Assembly (NCBI RefSeq): GCF_027532185.1
Contig: NZ_JAPZSV010000010.1
Coordinates: 124,001-188,000, forward strand
From: Hylemonella sp.
GTDB lineage: Bacteria; Pseudomonadota; Gammaproteobacteria; Burkholderiales; Burkholderiaceae_C
Length of the DNA: 64,000 nt
Reading direction: 5' to 3'
Shown here piece by piece: positions 40,978 to 49,871 of this stretch; positions within the stretch are counted from its first letter, which is position 1, and each line of letters begins with the position of its first letter. The translations under genes and the position numbers were made by a program. The notes beneath the pieces were generated by a model, which searched no databases, had not been told where the DNA came from, and worked only from the letters and a program-made list of their open reading frames with translations.

Positions 40978-42526
40978 ACGTCACGTGGTCGTCATCGGCG
41001 CCGGCATGGGCGGTTTGGCCAGCGCCCTGCGTCTGGCCCACCAGGGCTGCCAGGTCACGGTGGTCGAGTCCTCGGGTCAGCCGGGCGGCAAGGTCCACGC
41101 ACGGGAAGTCGCCGGCGCCCTGGTCGACAGCGGCCCCACCGTGTTCACCATGCGCTGGGTCTTCGACGAGCTGCTGCGCGAAGTGGGCACCGACCTGGAG
41201 ACCGAGCTGGCCATCGAGCCGCTGAACATCCTGGCGCGCCACTTCTGGCACGACGGCAGTTCGCTGGATCTGCACGCCGACCCGCAGCGCAGCGAGGCCG
41301 CCATCGCCGGCTGGGCGGGGCCCGACGAGGCGCTGCGCTTCCGCCGCTTCTGCGCCACGGCCCGCCAGGTCTACGACACGCTGGAGGCGCCGGTCATCCG
41401 CTCCGCCCGCCCCAATCTGATCCCGCTGATGGCGCGGCTGGGGCCGACGGGCCTGGGCGTGCTTACACGGCTAGGCCCCATGCGCAGCCTCTGGCACAGC
41501 ATGCAGCATCAGTTCAGCGATCCGCGCCTGCGGCAGCTCTTCGCACGCTACGCCACCTACTGCGGCTCCTCGCCCTGGCAGGCGCCCGCCACGCTGATGC
41601 TGATCGCCCAGGTCGAGATGAACGGCGTGTGGTCGGTGCGCGGCGGCATGACGGCCTTGTCAGCCATGCTGGTGCGGCTGGCGCAGGCACGCGGCGCGCG
41701 TGTGCGTTACCGCACGCGCTGCACGCGCATCGTGCAGCAGCAGGGCCGTGTCACCGGGGTGCTGCTCGACACGGGTGAGTACCTGCCGGCCGACGCCGTG
41801 GTCTTCAACGGCGATGTGGCGGCCTTGCGTGCCGGCCTGCTCTCGGATGAGGTGCGCAGCGCCGTGCCCCGGTCCGCGCCGCCGCGCTCGCTCTCGGCGC
41901 TCACCTGGTCGATCCACGCATCCGCCACCGGGCTCGCGCTGGACCGCCACAACATCTTCTTCTGCGACGACTATGCGCGCGAGTTCGACGACGTGTTTGC
42001 CAAGCGCCGGCTGCCCCAGCAGCCCAGCGTCTACGTCTGCGCCCAGGACCGCCCAGGCGACGTCGCCGCAGGTGATGCAGAGCGTCTCTTCTGTCTGGTC
42101 AATGCCCCTGCCATCGGGGACGACGACACGCTCGATGAAAAGGGGCTGGCCTTATGCGAATCCAACAGTTTTCAACGCCTGCAGCGACTCGGCCTGAAGC
42201 TGGCGATCACGCCGGAGAACTGCGTGCGGACCACACCCTGGGAATTCCACCGCCGCTTCCCGGCGACGGGGGGCGCGCTGTACGGCCAGGCGACCCACGG
42301 CTGGACCACCATCTTCTCGCGCCCGGGCGCGCAGACCCCGGTGCGAGGCCTGTACCTGGCCGGGGGCAGCGTGCATCCGGGGCCGGGCGTGCCGATGGCG
42401 GCGATGTCCGGCCGGCTGGCGGCCGAGGCCCTGCTGGCGAACCTCGCTTCGACCAGCGTGTCCCCGCGGACGGCTATCTCTGGTGGTATATCGACGCCCT
42501 CAGCGACGATGGACAGCACGGCCTGA
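40970..42526 (+). CDS. crtD: Methoxyneurosporene dehydrogenase (hydroxyneurosporene desaturase)
   Basis: 518-residue FAD-dependent carotenoid desaturase of the CrtI/CrtD family that adds the 3,4 double bond. N-terminal dinucleotide fold VVVIGAGMGGLASALRLAHQG, then GGKVHAREVAGALVDSGPTVF. The C-terminal FAD signature is LYLAGGSVHPGPGVPMAAM. It is called CrtD rather than CrtI because crtI-crtB lie on the opposite arm and because of its place beside crtC. The last 24 or so codons after EALLANLAS read through the start of the CrtC-like sequence and may be dispensable. Confidence 0.93.
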   Translation: MPERHVVVIGAGMGGLASALRLAHQGCQVTVVESSGQPGGKVHAREVAGALVDSGPTVFTMRWVFDELLREVGTDLETELAIEPLNILARHFWHDGSSLDLHADPQRSEAAIAGWAGPDEALRFRRFCATARQVYDTLEAPVIRSARPNLIPLMARLGPTGLGVLTRLGPMRSLWHSMQHQFSDPRLRQLFARYATYCGSSPWQAPATLMLIAQVEMNGVWSVRGGMTALSAMLVRLAQARGARVRYRTRCTRIVQQQGRVTGVLLDTGEYLPADAVVFNGDVAALRAGLLSDEVRSAVPRSAPPRSLSALTWSIHASATGLALDRHNIFFCDDYAREFDDVFAKRRLPQQPSVYVCAQDRPGDVAAGDAERLFCLVNAPAIGDDDTLDEKGLALCESNSFQRLQRLGLKLAITPENCVRTTPWEFHRRFPATGGALYGQATHGWTTIFSRPGAQTPVRGLYLAGGSVHPGPGVPMAAMSGRLAAEALLANLASTSVSPRTAISGGISTPSATMDSTA

Positions 42527-43362
42527 CCCTCATCGCCTTCGTCGGCAGCGTCTTCTCGCCCTATTACGCCTGGGCGCGGCGCCGCGGCCCGGCCGATCCG
42601 GACAACCATTGCGCGCTCAACGTGGCGATCTACAGCCGCGGCGCGAGCCGCTGGGCCATGACCGAACGCGGCGCCCAGCACTGCGGACGCGACGGCCGGC
42701 AGTTCACCATCGGCCCGAGTGCGCTGGAGTGGGACGGCAGCTGCCTGCGCATCCGCATCCGCGAACGGTCCGTGCCCTGGGGCCAGCGCATCGAGGGCGA
42801 GGTGCGCCTGTGGCCCGAACAATTGTTCAACTTCTCCACCCCGCTGGACGCCGCCGGGCGCCACCGCTGGGGCCCGCTGGCGCCCTCGGCCCGGGTCGAG
42901 GTCGACTTGCCCGCGCCCGGCCTGCGCTGGAAAGGCCAGGCCTACCTGGACTCCAACGAGGGCGACGAACCGGTCGACCGCGCCTTCCACACCTGGAACT
43001 GGTCTCGCGCGCGCCTGCGCGACGACAGCACCCTGGTCTTCTACGACATGCAATGGCCGGGTCAGGACGAGCGCCTGCTGTCGCTGCGCTTCACACCCGA
43101 TGGCCAAGTGGAAGCCATGCCCCCTGCCCCCGCGCATGTCTTGCGCCCGACCGGCTGGCGCATCCGCGGGCGCATGCGCAGCGAGGGGCCGGTAAGCCTG
43201 CACGAAGAGCTGGAAGACACGCCCTTCTACCAGCGCTCGCTGCTCAAATTCAGCTACGCCGGTGAGTCCCTGCTGGCCTTCCACGAAACCCTGTCTGTGC
43301 CGCGCCTGGTCTCGCCCATCGTACAGGCCATGCTGCCCTGGCGCATGCCGCGGCGGGGATGA
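42154..43362 (+). CDS. crtC: Hydroxyneurosporene synthase (carotenoid 1,2-hydratase), start uncertain
   Basis: The frame carries CrtC: DGYLWWYIDALSDDGQHGLT, FVGSVFSPYYAWARR, NHCALNVAIYSR and a C-terminal LLKFSYAGESLLAFHETLSVPR. CrtC hydrates the psi-end of neurosporene. Conserved sequence starts near 42467, yet the only ATG/GTG/TTG in frame upstream is the ATG at 42154, 373 bp inside crtD; CTG codons at 42220, 42238 and 42301 are the only alternatives. The N-terminal 100 residues of the long form read like out-of-frame crtD. A non-ATG start, a frameshift from crtD or an extended start are all possible. Confidence 0.85.
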   Translation: MRIQQFSTPAATRPEAGDHAGELRADHTLGIPPPLPGDGGRAVRPGDPRLDHHLLAPGRADPGARPVPGRGQRASGAGRADGGDVRPAGGRGPAGEPRFDQRVPADGYLWWYIDALSDDGQHGLTLIAFVGSVFSPYYAWARRRGPADPDNHCALNVAIYSRGASRWAMTERGAQHCGRDGRQFTIGPSALEWDGSCLRIRIRERSVPWGQRIEGEVRLWPEQLFNFSTPLDAAGRHRWGPLAPSARVEVDLPAPGLRWKGQAYLDSNEGDEPVDRAFHTWNWSRARLRDDSTLVFYDMQWPGQDERLLSLRFTPDGQVEAMPPAPAHVLRPTGWRIRGRMRSEGPVSLHEELEDTPFYQRSLLKFSYAGESLLAFHETLSVPRLVSPIVQAMLPWRMPRRG

Positions 43363-43391
43363 TGCACGCTGGGTCGAGCACATGCATCATC
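43358..43391 (+). repeat. Stem-loop overlapping the crtC stop codon
   Basis: GATGATGCA (43358-43366) is perfectly complementary to TGCATCATC (43383-43391), loop 16 bases. The crtC stop codon lies in the left arm. No T tract follows, so this is not an intrinsic terminator; it could protect the 3' end of the crtADC message. Confidence 0.4.
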
Positions 43392-43728
43392 TGCAGAGGT
43401 ACCTTAGAGTCGCAGGCCTACACCCGCTGGAAGGGTCGAAGACTTGATGAGACAGGGCAACCATACCGTTGCATTGCGGGTTGTAGTCTGTTGTTTTACA
43501 TGGGTCGTTGGCAGATGATGAGACTCAGGATATAAATCAAATTCCACACGAACACGGCAGGCAGTAGTCATGACCGACAGCCCATGCTGTTCAGCGCTCT
43601 AGCGGTCAACATCAAACCAATGAACCCCCAGCAGCCTAACCGTACATTGGAGCGAGGCAGCCACAAGCTGCACTTATGGTTCCAGTCGCTGCGGTCCGGC
43701 GGCTCCTCACTTGCAAGCTGAACAACCA
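43392..43728. other. Gene-free stretch of 337 bp between crtC and the DUF1851 gene
   Basis: No gene, RNA or clear promoter is supported here. It is visibly less GC-rich than the flanking photosynthesis genes (for example ATATAAATCAAATTCCACAC near 43533), and frames are short. Together with the accessory gene that follows, it looks like inserted DNA, but no insertion sequence ends, target-site duplication or integron attC core could be recognised. Confidence 0.5.
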
Positions 43729-44202
43729 ATGGCCACCTGGTCGCAGCTCACCCTCCAGCCCAACGCTGCGGCACTCGAAGCTTTGCGCGAACATTGGCGC
43801 TGGCTGCTGGGTGAGGACTGGTCGCCTCTCCTGTTCTCTGCGCTCGGTGACGTCTTCCTGCGTCTACCTGCGGGCACGGTCTGGTGGCTCAGCACCGCGA
43901 CCGGCAGCATGGAGCAGGTTGCCGATTCGCCAGAACAGTTTCAGGAACTGCTGGCCGGCGAGCAGGCTCAGGAGTGGTTTCTGCCCGGGCTGATCGATGT
44001 GCTCCGCGCTCAGGGCAAGGTTCTTCGGGACGATCAGTGCTACACCTATGCGATCTACCCGATCTTCTCTGCAGGCAGCTTCAGCGCGGAAAACATGCAC
44101 CCGGTGTCAGCGCAGGAGCACTTCTCGGCCAGCGGGCATTTGCACGAGAGCCTGCGCAAACTACCAGATGGTGCGAAGGTGCAAATCACCATCACCGACT
44201 GA
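43729..44202 (+). CDS. DUF1851 / T6SS immunity Tdi1-type C-terminal domain protein
   Basis: 157 residues from the ATG at 43729 (a TTG at 43711 is an alternative). The pattern LLFSALGDVFLRLPAGTVWWLSTATGSMEQV, then EEWFLPGLIDVLRAQGK-like text, then QCYTYAIYPIFSAGSFSAENM and HFSASGHLHESLRKLPDG matches the DUF1851/Tdi1 immunity family, often found near toxin genes or as stray mobile genes. No toxin gene is visible. It lies alone between crtC and the converging crtB, unrelated to pigment synthesis, so it is probably a later insertion. Family call from recall, no search run. Confidence 0.7.
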   Translation: MATWSQLTLQPNAAALEALREHWRWLLGEDWSPLLFSALGDVFLRLPAGTVWWLSTATGSMEQVADSPEQFQELLAGEQAQEWFLPGLIDVLRAQGKVLRDDQCYTYAIYPIFSAGSFSAENMHPVSAQEHFSASGHLHESLRKLPDGAKVQITITD

Positions 44203-44226
44203 TGACCTACCACGAGCGCGCCAGGC

Positions 44227-45303
44227 TCAAGCCGACCGCGAATGCATCATGGGTTGCCGCCGCAGGCGCCGTGCGTCCTCGCGCCGCTCCAACAGGTCCA
44301 TGACCCAGGCCACCCGTTGCGGCATGGCGCGGTTGGGGAAGAAGGCGCCAGCCAGTTCGCTGCTGACGCGCGGCTGCTGGCAATCACGCACCAGGTAATC
44401 GATGGCGGCCAGTGGCGTGGGCGCAACCAGGGGCGTGCGTATCCACGGGGCCTGGGCCCAGGCGGCTGCCAGCAGCACGAGCTTGCGCGCGGTGCTCACC
44501 ACGGTGCGGTGCGTGACCGGGTCGAGGCCGTCGCGGCGCAGCTGGTGGCCGATTTCCGCATAGATCAGGCTGGCCGACAGAATGGCGGCGCGGCAGTCCG
44601 GCGGTAGCGCGGCGATGCCGGTCTGCGCCTGTTGGTAGAGGCGATCGGCCTCGTCGAGCAAACGCGTGATCACGCTTTGCAGGGCGGGTGTGCAGACCGG
44701 CTGCTGCAGCCAGGTGTCCGGGGTGATGCCGGCCTCGCGCAGCCAGTCACGGGGCAGGTAGATGCGCTGGATGGCGGCGTCGGCCCCCACGTCGCGCGCG
44801 ATATTGGTCAGCTGCATGGCCACGCCGAGTTCGCAGGCACGGGCCAGCGTGTCCACGCTTTGCGGGCCCATGATCCAGCACATCATGGCGCCCACGCTGC
44901 CGGCGACACGGGCCGCGTAGGCCTGCACATCTTCGAGGCTGTCGTAGCTGCGGCCGGCGGCGTCCCAGGCAAAGCCTTCAATCAGCGCATCGAGCAGATG
45001 GCGCGGCAGCTGGTACTGCTGCACCACCGTGCTCAGCGCGTGGTCCTCCACAAAATCGCTGGGCGTACCGGCATAGATCAGGTCCAGCCGTTCCCGCAGG
45101 ACGTCCACGGGGGCATCACCCGGCGCGGCCTCGTCGACCAGATCGTCTGCCACGCGGCAGAAGGCATAGAGCGCGATGGCCGCCTGGCGGATGCGCAGCG
45201 GCAGCAGGCGGCTGGCGGCAAAAAAAGTCTTGGAGCCCCCCTGCATCATGGTGGCGCAGGCCTGCAGGCTGTCGGGGCCGAGGGCGGTGTCAGGCATGGA
45301 CAT
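44227..45303 (-). CDS. crtB: Phytoene synthase
   Basis: 358-residue head-to-head prenyl synthase joining two GGPP into phytoene. First Asp motif RVADDLVDEA (about 51-60) and second NIARDVGADA (about 167-176), plus IYLPRDWL. It is the last gene of the long minus-strand operon and overlaps crtI by 14 bp. It converges with the DUF1851 gene, leaving 24 bp between stops with no obvious terminator. Confidence 0.96.
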   Translation of the reverse strand: MSMPDTALGPDSLQACATMMQGGSKTFFAASRLLPLRIRQAAIALYAFCRVADDLVDEAAPGDAPVDVLRERLDLIYAGTPSDFVEDHALSTVVQQYQLPRHLLDALIEGFAWDAAGRSYDSLEDVQAYAARVAGSVGAMMCWIMGPQSVDTLARACELGVAMQLTNIARDVGADAAIQRIYLPRDWLREAGITPDTWLQQPVCTPALQSVITRLLDEADRLYQQAQTGIAALPPDCRAAILSASLIYAEIGHQLRRDGLDPVTHRTVVSTARKLVLLAAAWAQAPWIRTPLVAPTPLAAIDYLVRDCQQPRVSSELAGAFFPNRAMPQRVAWVMDLLERREDARRLRRQPMMHSRSA

Positions 45304-46843
45304 GGGGGATCACCGATTCGAGGGCCTTGGCCGACATGAGCACACCGGGTACACCGGCGCCCGGGTGGGTACCGGCGCCCACCATGTAGAGGCCGGGGAT
45401 GTCCTCGCTGCGGTTGTGCGGGCGGAACCAGGCGCTTTGCGTCATCACGGGCTCCAGGCCGAAGCCTGCACCCTTGTAGGACCAGAGCCGGTCGTGGAAA
45501 TCCTGCGGCGTGCTGACCTTGGACGTGACGATGGACTGCTGCAAGCCCGGCAACACACTGCGCTCCAGCACCTCGGCAATCGCCGCGCGGTAGGTCTCGG
45601 CGTAGCTGGCCCAGTCGGTCCCGCTGTCCAGATGCGGCACGGGTGACAGCGCGTAGAAGGTGTCGCAGCCGGCGGGCGCGAGCGACGGGTCGGTCGCCGT
45701 GGGGCGGTGCAGGTAGAGACTGAAGTCGTCCGCCAGCTTGTGGCGCTTGAAGATGTCCGTCAGCAGGGCTTTGTAGCGCGGGCCCAGCACCATCATGTGG
45801 TGGTGCACGTCGGCGTACTGGCGCGAAGTACCGAAGTACCAGACGAACAGACCCATGGAGTACTTGCCGCGCTCGATGCGCGCGTCGGTCCAGTGACGGC
45901 GGTGTTCGCGCGCCACCAGGTGCTTGTAGGTCCAGGCGGTGTCGGCATTGCTCACCACGATGTCGGCGGCGATGAACTCCCCGCTGTCGAGCTCGACGCC
46001 GCAGGCCCGGCCGTTCTCGATCCGGATCTGGGTGACGGGCGCGTTGCAGCGCAGCTGCACGCCCCGCGCCTGCAGCAGGCCCACGAGGCCGCGCACGATG
46101 GCACCGGTGCCACCCATGGCCGAATGCACACCCCAGGTGCGCTCCAGCGAGTTGATGAGCGCATAGGCCGAGGTCACCGAGAAGGGGTTGCCGCCGATCA
46201 GCAGCGGATGAAAGCTCATCACCACGCGCAGCTTCTCGTTCTTCATGTACTTGGCCACGAGGCTGTGGATGCTGCGCCAGGCCCGCATCTTGACGAAAAA
46301 GGGGATGGCCTTGAGCAGATCGGTGGGTTTGTCAAAGGCCTGGGAGCCCAGGCCCTGGAAACCCAGGTCGCGGCAGTAGTCGGCGTCTTTCACAAACTTG
46401 CGGTAGCCGGCCACGTCGGCGGGCGAGAAGCGCGCCACCTCGGCCTCCATCTGCGCCTCGTCGCCGCTATAGTCGAAACAGCTGCCGTCGTCGAAGCGGA
46501 TGCGGTAGAAGGGGTCCATGGGCACCAAGGTCACGTCGTCGGCGAAACGCTTGCCGCACATCGTCCACAGTTCTTCGAGCAGGAAGGGGGCGGTGATGAT
46601 GGTGGGGCCGGCGTCGAAGGTGAAACCGTCCTGCCGGTGCACATAGGCACGGCCACCAGGCGCGTCGAGCTTCTCCAGCACCTTGACCTGGTAGCCCATC
46701 ACGCTCAGACGGATGGCCGCCGCCAGGCCGCCAAAGCCGCTGCCGATGACAACGGCCATGGGCCGATCCGACGCACCGCCTGGGTCTGTTGGGCCGGTTC
46801 TGCGCGTGGGCGTCCCGAAGCCCTCCGAGGTGTAGGCGTTCAT
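45290..46843 (-). CDS. crtI: Phytoene desaturase
   Basis: 517 residues. FAD-binding MAVVIGSGFGGLAAAIRLSVMG (split over residues 29-50) and the desaturase family PGGRAYVHRQDGFTFDAGPTI; C-terminal LYMVGAGTHPGAGVPGVL. It desaturates phytoene in three or four steps to neurosporene or lycopene; the presence of crtA, crtC, crtD and crtF indicates neurosporene feeds spheroidene. The ATG at 46843 overlaps the puhE stop (ATGA); a longer frame upstream is a shadow of puhE. Confidence 0.96.
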   Translation of the reverse strand: MNAYTSEGFGTPTRRTGPTDPGGASDRPMAVVIGSGFGGLAAAIRLSVMGYQVKVLEKLDAPGGRAYVHRQDGFTFDAGPTIITAPFLLEELWTMCGKRFADDVTLVPMDPFYRIRFDDGSCFDYSGDEAQMEAEVARFSPADVAGYRKFVKDADYCRDLGFQGLGSQAFDKPTDLLKAIPFFVKMRAWRSIHSLVAKYMKNEKLRVVMSFHPLLIGGNPFSVTSAYALINSLERTWGVHSAMGGTGAIVRGLVGLLQARGVQLRCNAPVTQIRIENGRACGVELDSGEFIAADIVVSNADTAWTYKHLVAREHRRHWTDARIERGKYSMGLFVWYFGTSRQYADVHHHMMVLGPRYKALLTDIFKRHKLADDFSLYLHRPTATDPSLAPAGCDTFYALSPVPHLDSGTDWASYAETYRAAIAEVLERSVLPGLQQSIVTSKVSTPQDFHDRLWSYKGAGFGLEPVMTQSAWFRPHNRSEDIPGLYMVGAGTHPGAGVPGVLMSAKALESVIPHVHA

Positions 46844-47637
46844 GCGTGCTTTCGAGGCGGTGGGTTCAGGGCCGGCTTGGTGGAAGGTGTGGCCATGGCC
46901 CAGCCCCAGAGACGATCGAGGGGCCAGGGGAACATCATGATCAGATGCTCGACGATGGCCAGACCCAGCAGGGTGGCCAGCATGACCCAGCCGGTGGTGA
47001 TGGCCACGGCGCCCTGCTGCGCCAGCCAGACCAGCCAGACCCAGGTGCCGATGGCCACACTGAGCGAGAGCACGAACCAGGGCGTGATGCTGCGCTGGCG
47101 GAAATAGCTGCCCAGATAACGCAGGTGCGGCGGCAGGTACTGCGCACCGGTCTGCGGCACACCGAAGAAAAGATTGAGCTTGGCCGACAGGCGCATGCAC
47201 CACAGCAAGGCATAGGTGCAGATCGCCACATGGTTGGGCTGCTGCGCCTGCATCCACCACAGCAGTGCGAAGTTCGCGATCAGCGCGAGCTCGTGGTAGA
47301 GCATGACCTGCACCGACTCGACGAAACGGCGCCAGCCAGTGGCACCGGGCGTGAGTGCCGTGGTGCGCGGGCCGGTGATCCAGCCGGTCAGAAAGGCCAG
47401 CTCGTGCCAGCCCCACATGAGGATGACGCTGCCAAAGGCGAGGTAGGCGTTGGCCACGCTGACCTCGCGCATGCTCCAGGCCACGCCGGCAAAACTCAGG
47501 GCCAGCAGCACGGTCCAGACCGCCAGGCTCAGGCGGAAGGTCTGCGGCGGGCGACGGTCCAGCCACAGGATCACGCCCGTGCCGAACCACCAGCACAGGG
47601 CTGTGTAGAGGCAGGCCCAGATGACTTCAGTTACCAC
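46840..47637 (-). CDS. puhE: Photosynthetic complex assembly protein PuhE (GTG start)
   Basis: 265-residue polytopic membrane protein, about seven to eight hydrophobic segments, of the PuhE (photosynthetic complex assembly protein 2) family. Distinct text includes [40 protein letters not shown] (split) and [16 protein letters not shown]. PuhE affects assembly of reaction centre-LH1. The start is GTG at 47637, overlapping the acsF stop by 7 bp; the upstream in-frame ATG at 47730 lies deep in acsF and is unlikely. Confidence 0.92.
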   Translation of the reverse strand: MVTEVIWACLYTALCWWFGTGVILWLDRRPPQTFRLSLAVWTVLLALSFAGVAWSMREVSVANAYLAFGSVILMWGWHELAFLTGWITGPRTTALTPGATGWRRFVESVQVMLYHELALIANFALLWWMQAQQPNHVAICTYALLWCMRLSAKLNLFFGVPQTGAQYLPPHLRYLGSYFRQRSITPWFVLSLSVAIGTWVWLVWLAQQGAVAITTGWVMLATLLGLAIVEHLIMMFPWPLDRLWGWAMATPSTKPALNPPPRKHA

Positions 47638-48713
47638 GCGGGCTCCATGCGGACCTGGGGCGAGATCTGCTGCCGGATGACCGGCATGAAGTACAGGCGG
47701 CCGAAGGTGCCCAGGGCCTGCACAGCGCACACGCCCTGCTGCAGCCGGCCGATGATGCCGCCACGGGCCTTGGCCTTTTCCATGGCCTGCGAGATCGCGA
47801 ACAGACGCTCGAGACCACGGCGGAAAGCCGGGTTGTCCGTGTCCAGCGCCACCGGGAAGACCTGCTGGGTGATGGCGGTGGTGATGCGGAACACCTGGTA
47901 GTCGTACTCGCCGGACTCCAGACCCATGGCCTCGTGCAGCATGGGGCGCGTGTGGTCACGCACGTACATGGTGGCGTAGACGGCCAGCAGGAAGAAGCGG
48001 ATCCAGTAGGTATTGGCACCGCGCAGCAGGTGCGGGTTGGCCCGCATGATCAGGGCGAAGGACTCGCCGTGGCGGAATTCGTCATTGCACCAGCGCTCGA
48101 ACCAGCGAAAGATCGGATGGAAGCGCTTCTCCGGATGCTTTTCGAGCTGGCGGAAGATGGTGATGTAGCGCGCATAGCCGATCTTCTCGGACAGGTAGGT
48201 CGCGTAGTAGATGTACTTGGGCTTGAAGAAGGTGTACTTCTTGGTGCGCTTGAGATTGCCCAGGTCGATGCCCAGGTCGAAGTCGCGCAGCGACAGGTTG
48301 ATGAAGCCCGCGTGGCGCGATTCGTCGCGCGCCAGATAGGTCATGAGCTGCTTGATGTCGGGGTTGCTGACGTTCTTGCGGATCTCGTTGTAGAGCACGC
48401 AACCCGAGAACTCCGACGTCAGCGAACTGACGAGGAAATCCAGGAACTCCTGGCGCATCTCGGGGGACAGGCTGGCCATGCCCGCGCTCATCTCGGCCGC
48501 GAAGGCCTCGTCGCGCTGGAAGTGGTCGTGGTTGTTGTCGCCTTCATACTCGGCCATCATCTTGTCCCACTCGGCACGCACCGGCTCAACGCTGAGGCGG
48601 TTCATCTCGGCAAAATCGGTGGTGTAGAAGCGCGGGCTGATCATGTCGCTGTGCACGGCCTTCTGGTTGGCATCGACAGCAGTTTCTATCGGTCGGACGG
48701 CGGAGGCATTCAT
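47631..48713 (-). CDS. acsF: Aerobic Mg-protoporphyrin IX monomethyl ester (oxidative) cyclase
   Basis: 360-residue di-iron enzyme that forms ring E of bacteriochlorophyll with oxygen. Iron ligands fit a ferritin-like pattern: E101 in TSEFSG, E131-x-x-H134 in ARDESRHAG and E212-x-x-H215 in [10 protein letters not shown]. The start at 48713 follows GGAG; a longer frame upstream overlaps puhC. Its presence shows an oxygen-dependent cyclase route; the anaerobic BchE is not in the window. It lies between puhC and puhE, as in Rubrivivax relatives. Confidence 0.96.
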   Translation of the reverse strand: MNASAVRPIETAVDANQKAVHSDMISPRFYTTDFAEMNRLSVEPVRAEWDKMMAEYEGDNNHDHFQRDEAFAAEMSAGMASLSPEMRQEFLDFLVSSLTSEFSGCVLYNEIRKNVSNPDIKQLMTYLARDESRHAGFINLSLRDFDLGIDLGNLKRTKKYTFFKPKYIYYATYLSEKIGYARYITIFRQLEKHPEKRFHPIFRWFERWCNDEFRHGESFALIMRANPHLLRGANTYWIRFFLLAVYATMYVRDHTRPMLHEAMGLESGEYDYQVFRITTAITQQVFPVALDTDNPAFRRGLERLFAISQAMEKAKARGGIIGRLQQGVCAVQALGTFGRLYFMPVIRQQISPQVRMEPAW

Positions 48714-48729
48714 GAGGGGCTCCTCTGGA

Positions 48730-49200
48730 TCAAAGGGATGAGGTGGTGGTGCCGGTCTGCAGCAGACGGGCAAAGACGGCCGCATTGGTGGGGCCAAAGG
48801 CCTCGAGATCGATGCGCTGCCCGGTGGACGGATCCAGCAGGGTCAGCCGGCCATCGCCGCGGGCGATCAGGGTCAGCGGCGCCTGCGGACCGATGCCTGC
48901 GCGCTTGCGTTCGCGCACCAGGGCGCGCAGGGTGCTGCGCAGGAAGCCCTGCTCACCCTCGAAGCTGGCGATCTGCGCACCGGTGCCGGCGTCGATGGCC
49001 ACGACCTCGCCGGCCGGGCCATCGCGGAACAGGAGCTCGCGCTGCCACAGGGTCTGGGCGTCCGGCCGCTGCACTATCACGCCCTGCCAACGCGCCCAGC
49101 CCACCAGCAGCAGCACCAGCAAGAGCAGGCTGCCCAGCAGCTTGACCGCCGCCGGCAGGGCCGATGCGGGTGCGCTGGGCTGGGGGGCGGCGGTGTTCAT
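48730..49200 (-). CDS. puhC: Photosynthetic complex assembly protein PuhC
   Basis: 156 residues with one membrane anchor (about 18-38, [18 protein letters not shown]) and a periplasmic beta-rich domain: [38 protein letters not shown] and the PFxLxxRxDGRLTLxDPxTG-like [20 protein letters not shown]. PuhC supports reorganisation of RC-LH1. It overlaps puhB by 4 bp. Confidence 0.93.
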   Translation of the reverse strand: MNTAAPQPSAPASALPAAVKLLGSLLLLVLLLVGWARWQGVIVQRPDAQTLWQRELLFRDGPAGEVVAIDAGTGAQIASFEGEQGFLRSTLRALVRERKRAGIGPQAPLTLIARGDGRLTLLDPSTGQRIDLEAFGPTNAAVFARLLQTGTTTSSL

Positions 49201-49871
49201 GCCAGCACTCCACCGCTGTGCAGCGAAGGTTCGCCTTCACGCTGGCCTGCGGTCACGATCTGCTCTCCCGAATGGCTTTCACGCCAGACCTTGAGCAGCA
49301 GCTCACCGACAGCCTGGCCATCGGGCAGACAACGCAGCGTCGGTTGCGGATGCTTCAGATGCCAGGCACGCTGATGCGGCCACAGATGGAGCCAGCCGAT
49401 GTGATCGTCCGGGTAGAGCTGCAGTGCGATGTCGGTGCTGTCCTGGCCATGGTGCAGGCTGGAAGCCCCCGCGATGCGGCGAAACGGGAGATTGAAGGTC
49501 ACGGTCAGCACGATGCCGATGCGCATGATGACCCGCTTGTTGGTCACGGTGTAGAGCGCGGTACGTGCGGCGAACCAGGCGCACAGGGCCAGCAGACCGA
49601 GCGCGAGCGTGGCCAGCGATCCACTGACGACCATGGGGCGCCAGAGATCGCCACCACTCTGGCCGGTGCTCAGCAGCTGGGCCAGCTGCACCGCCATCAT
49701 GAGGCCGAAGTACACGCCGATCTTGCGCAGATGGAAGGCGTGCACCGCGAGCTGTCGCCAGTCTGGCGAGCCCTGCCAGAGCAGGGTTTCACCGGGCGGC
49801 AGAGCGGCGGGCAGGCCCGGCGCGGCCTCCCACTCGTGCTCGTGGGTGGGCTGCACGGTGGTGGCCTTCAC
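49197..49871 (-). CDS. puhB: Photosynthetic complex assembly protein PuhB
   Basis: 224 residues. An N-terminal LPPGETLLWQGSPDWR, two to three membrane helices (about 48-105), then a PH-like (bPH) domain with YTVTNKRVIMRIGIV. PuhB is a reaction-centre assembly factor. It overlaps puhA and puhC by 4 bp each. Confidence 0.93.
   Translation of the reverse strand: MKATTVQPTHEHEWEAAPGLPAALPPGETLLWQGSPDWRQLAVHAFHLRKIGVYFGLMMAVQLAQLLSTGQSGGDLWRPMVVSGSLATLALGLLALCAWFAARTALYTVTNKRVIMRIGIVLTVTFNLPFRRIAGASSLHHGQDSTDIALQLYPDDHIGWLHLWPHQRAWHLKHPQPTLRCLPDGQAVGELLLKVWRESHSGEQIVTAGQREGEPSLHSGGVLA

Noticed and set aside
42154-42466. Treating the N-terminal 100 residues of the long crtC frame as a real domain
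   Set aside because: The text is an out-of-frame reading of conserved crtD codons, with no likeness to CrtC.
43560-43728. Possible integron attC site before the DUF1851 gene (GCCTAAC near 43635, inverted tracts)
   Set aside because: No matching GTTRRRY core, no clear paired L/R boxes and no integrase gene were found.
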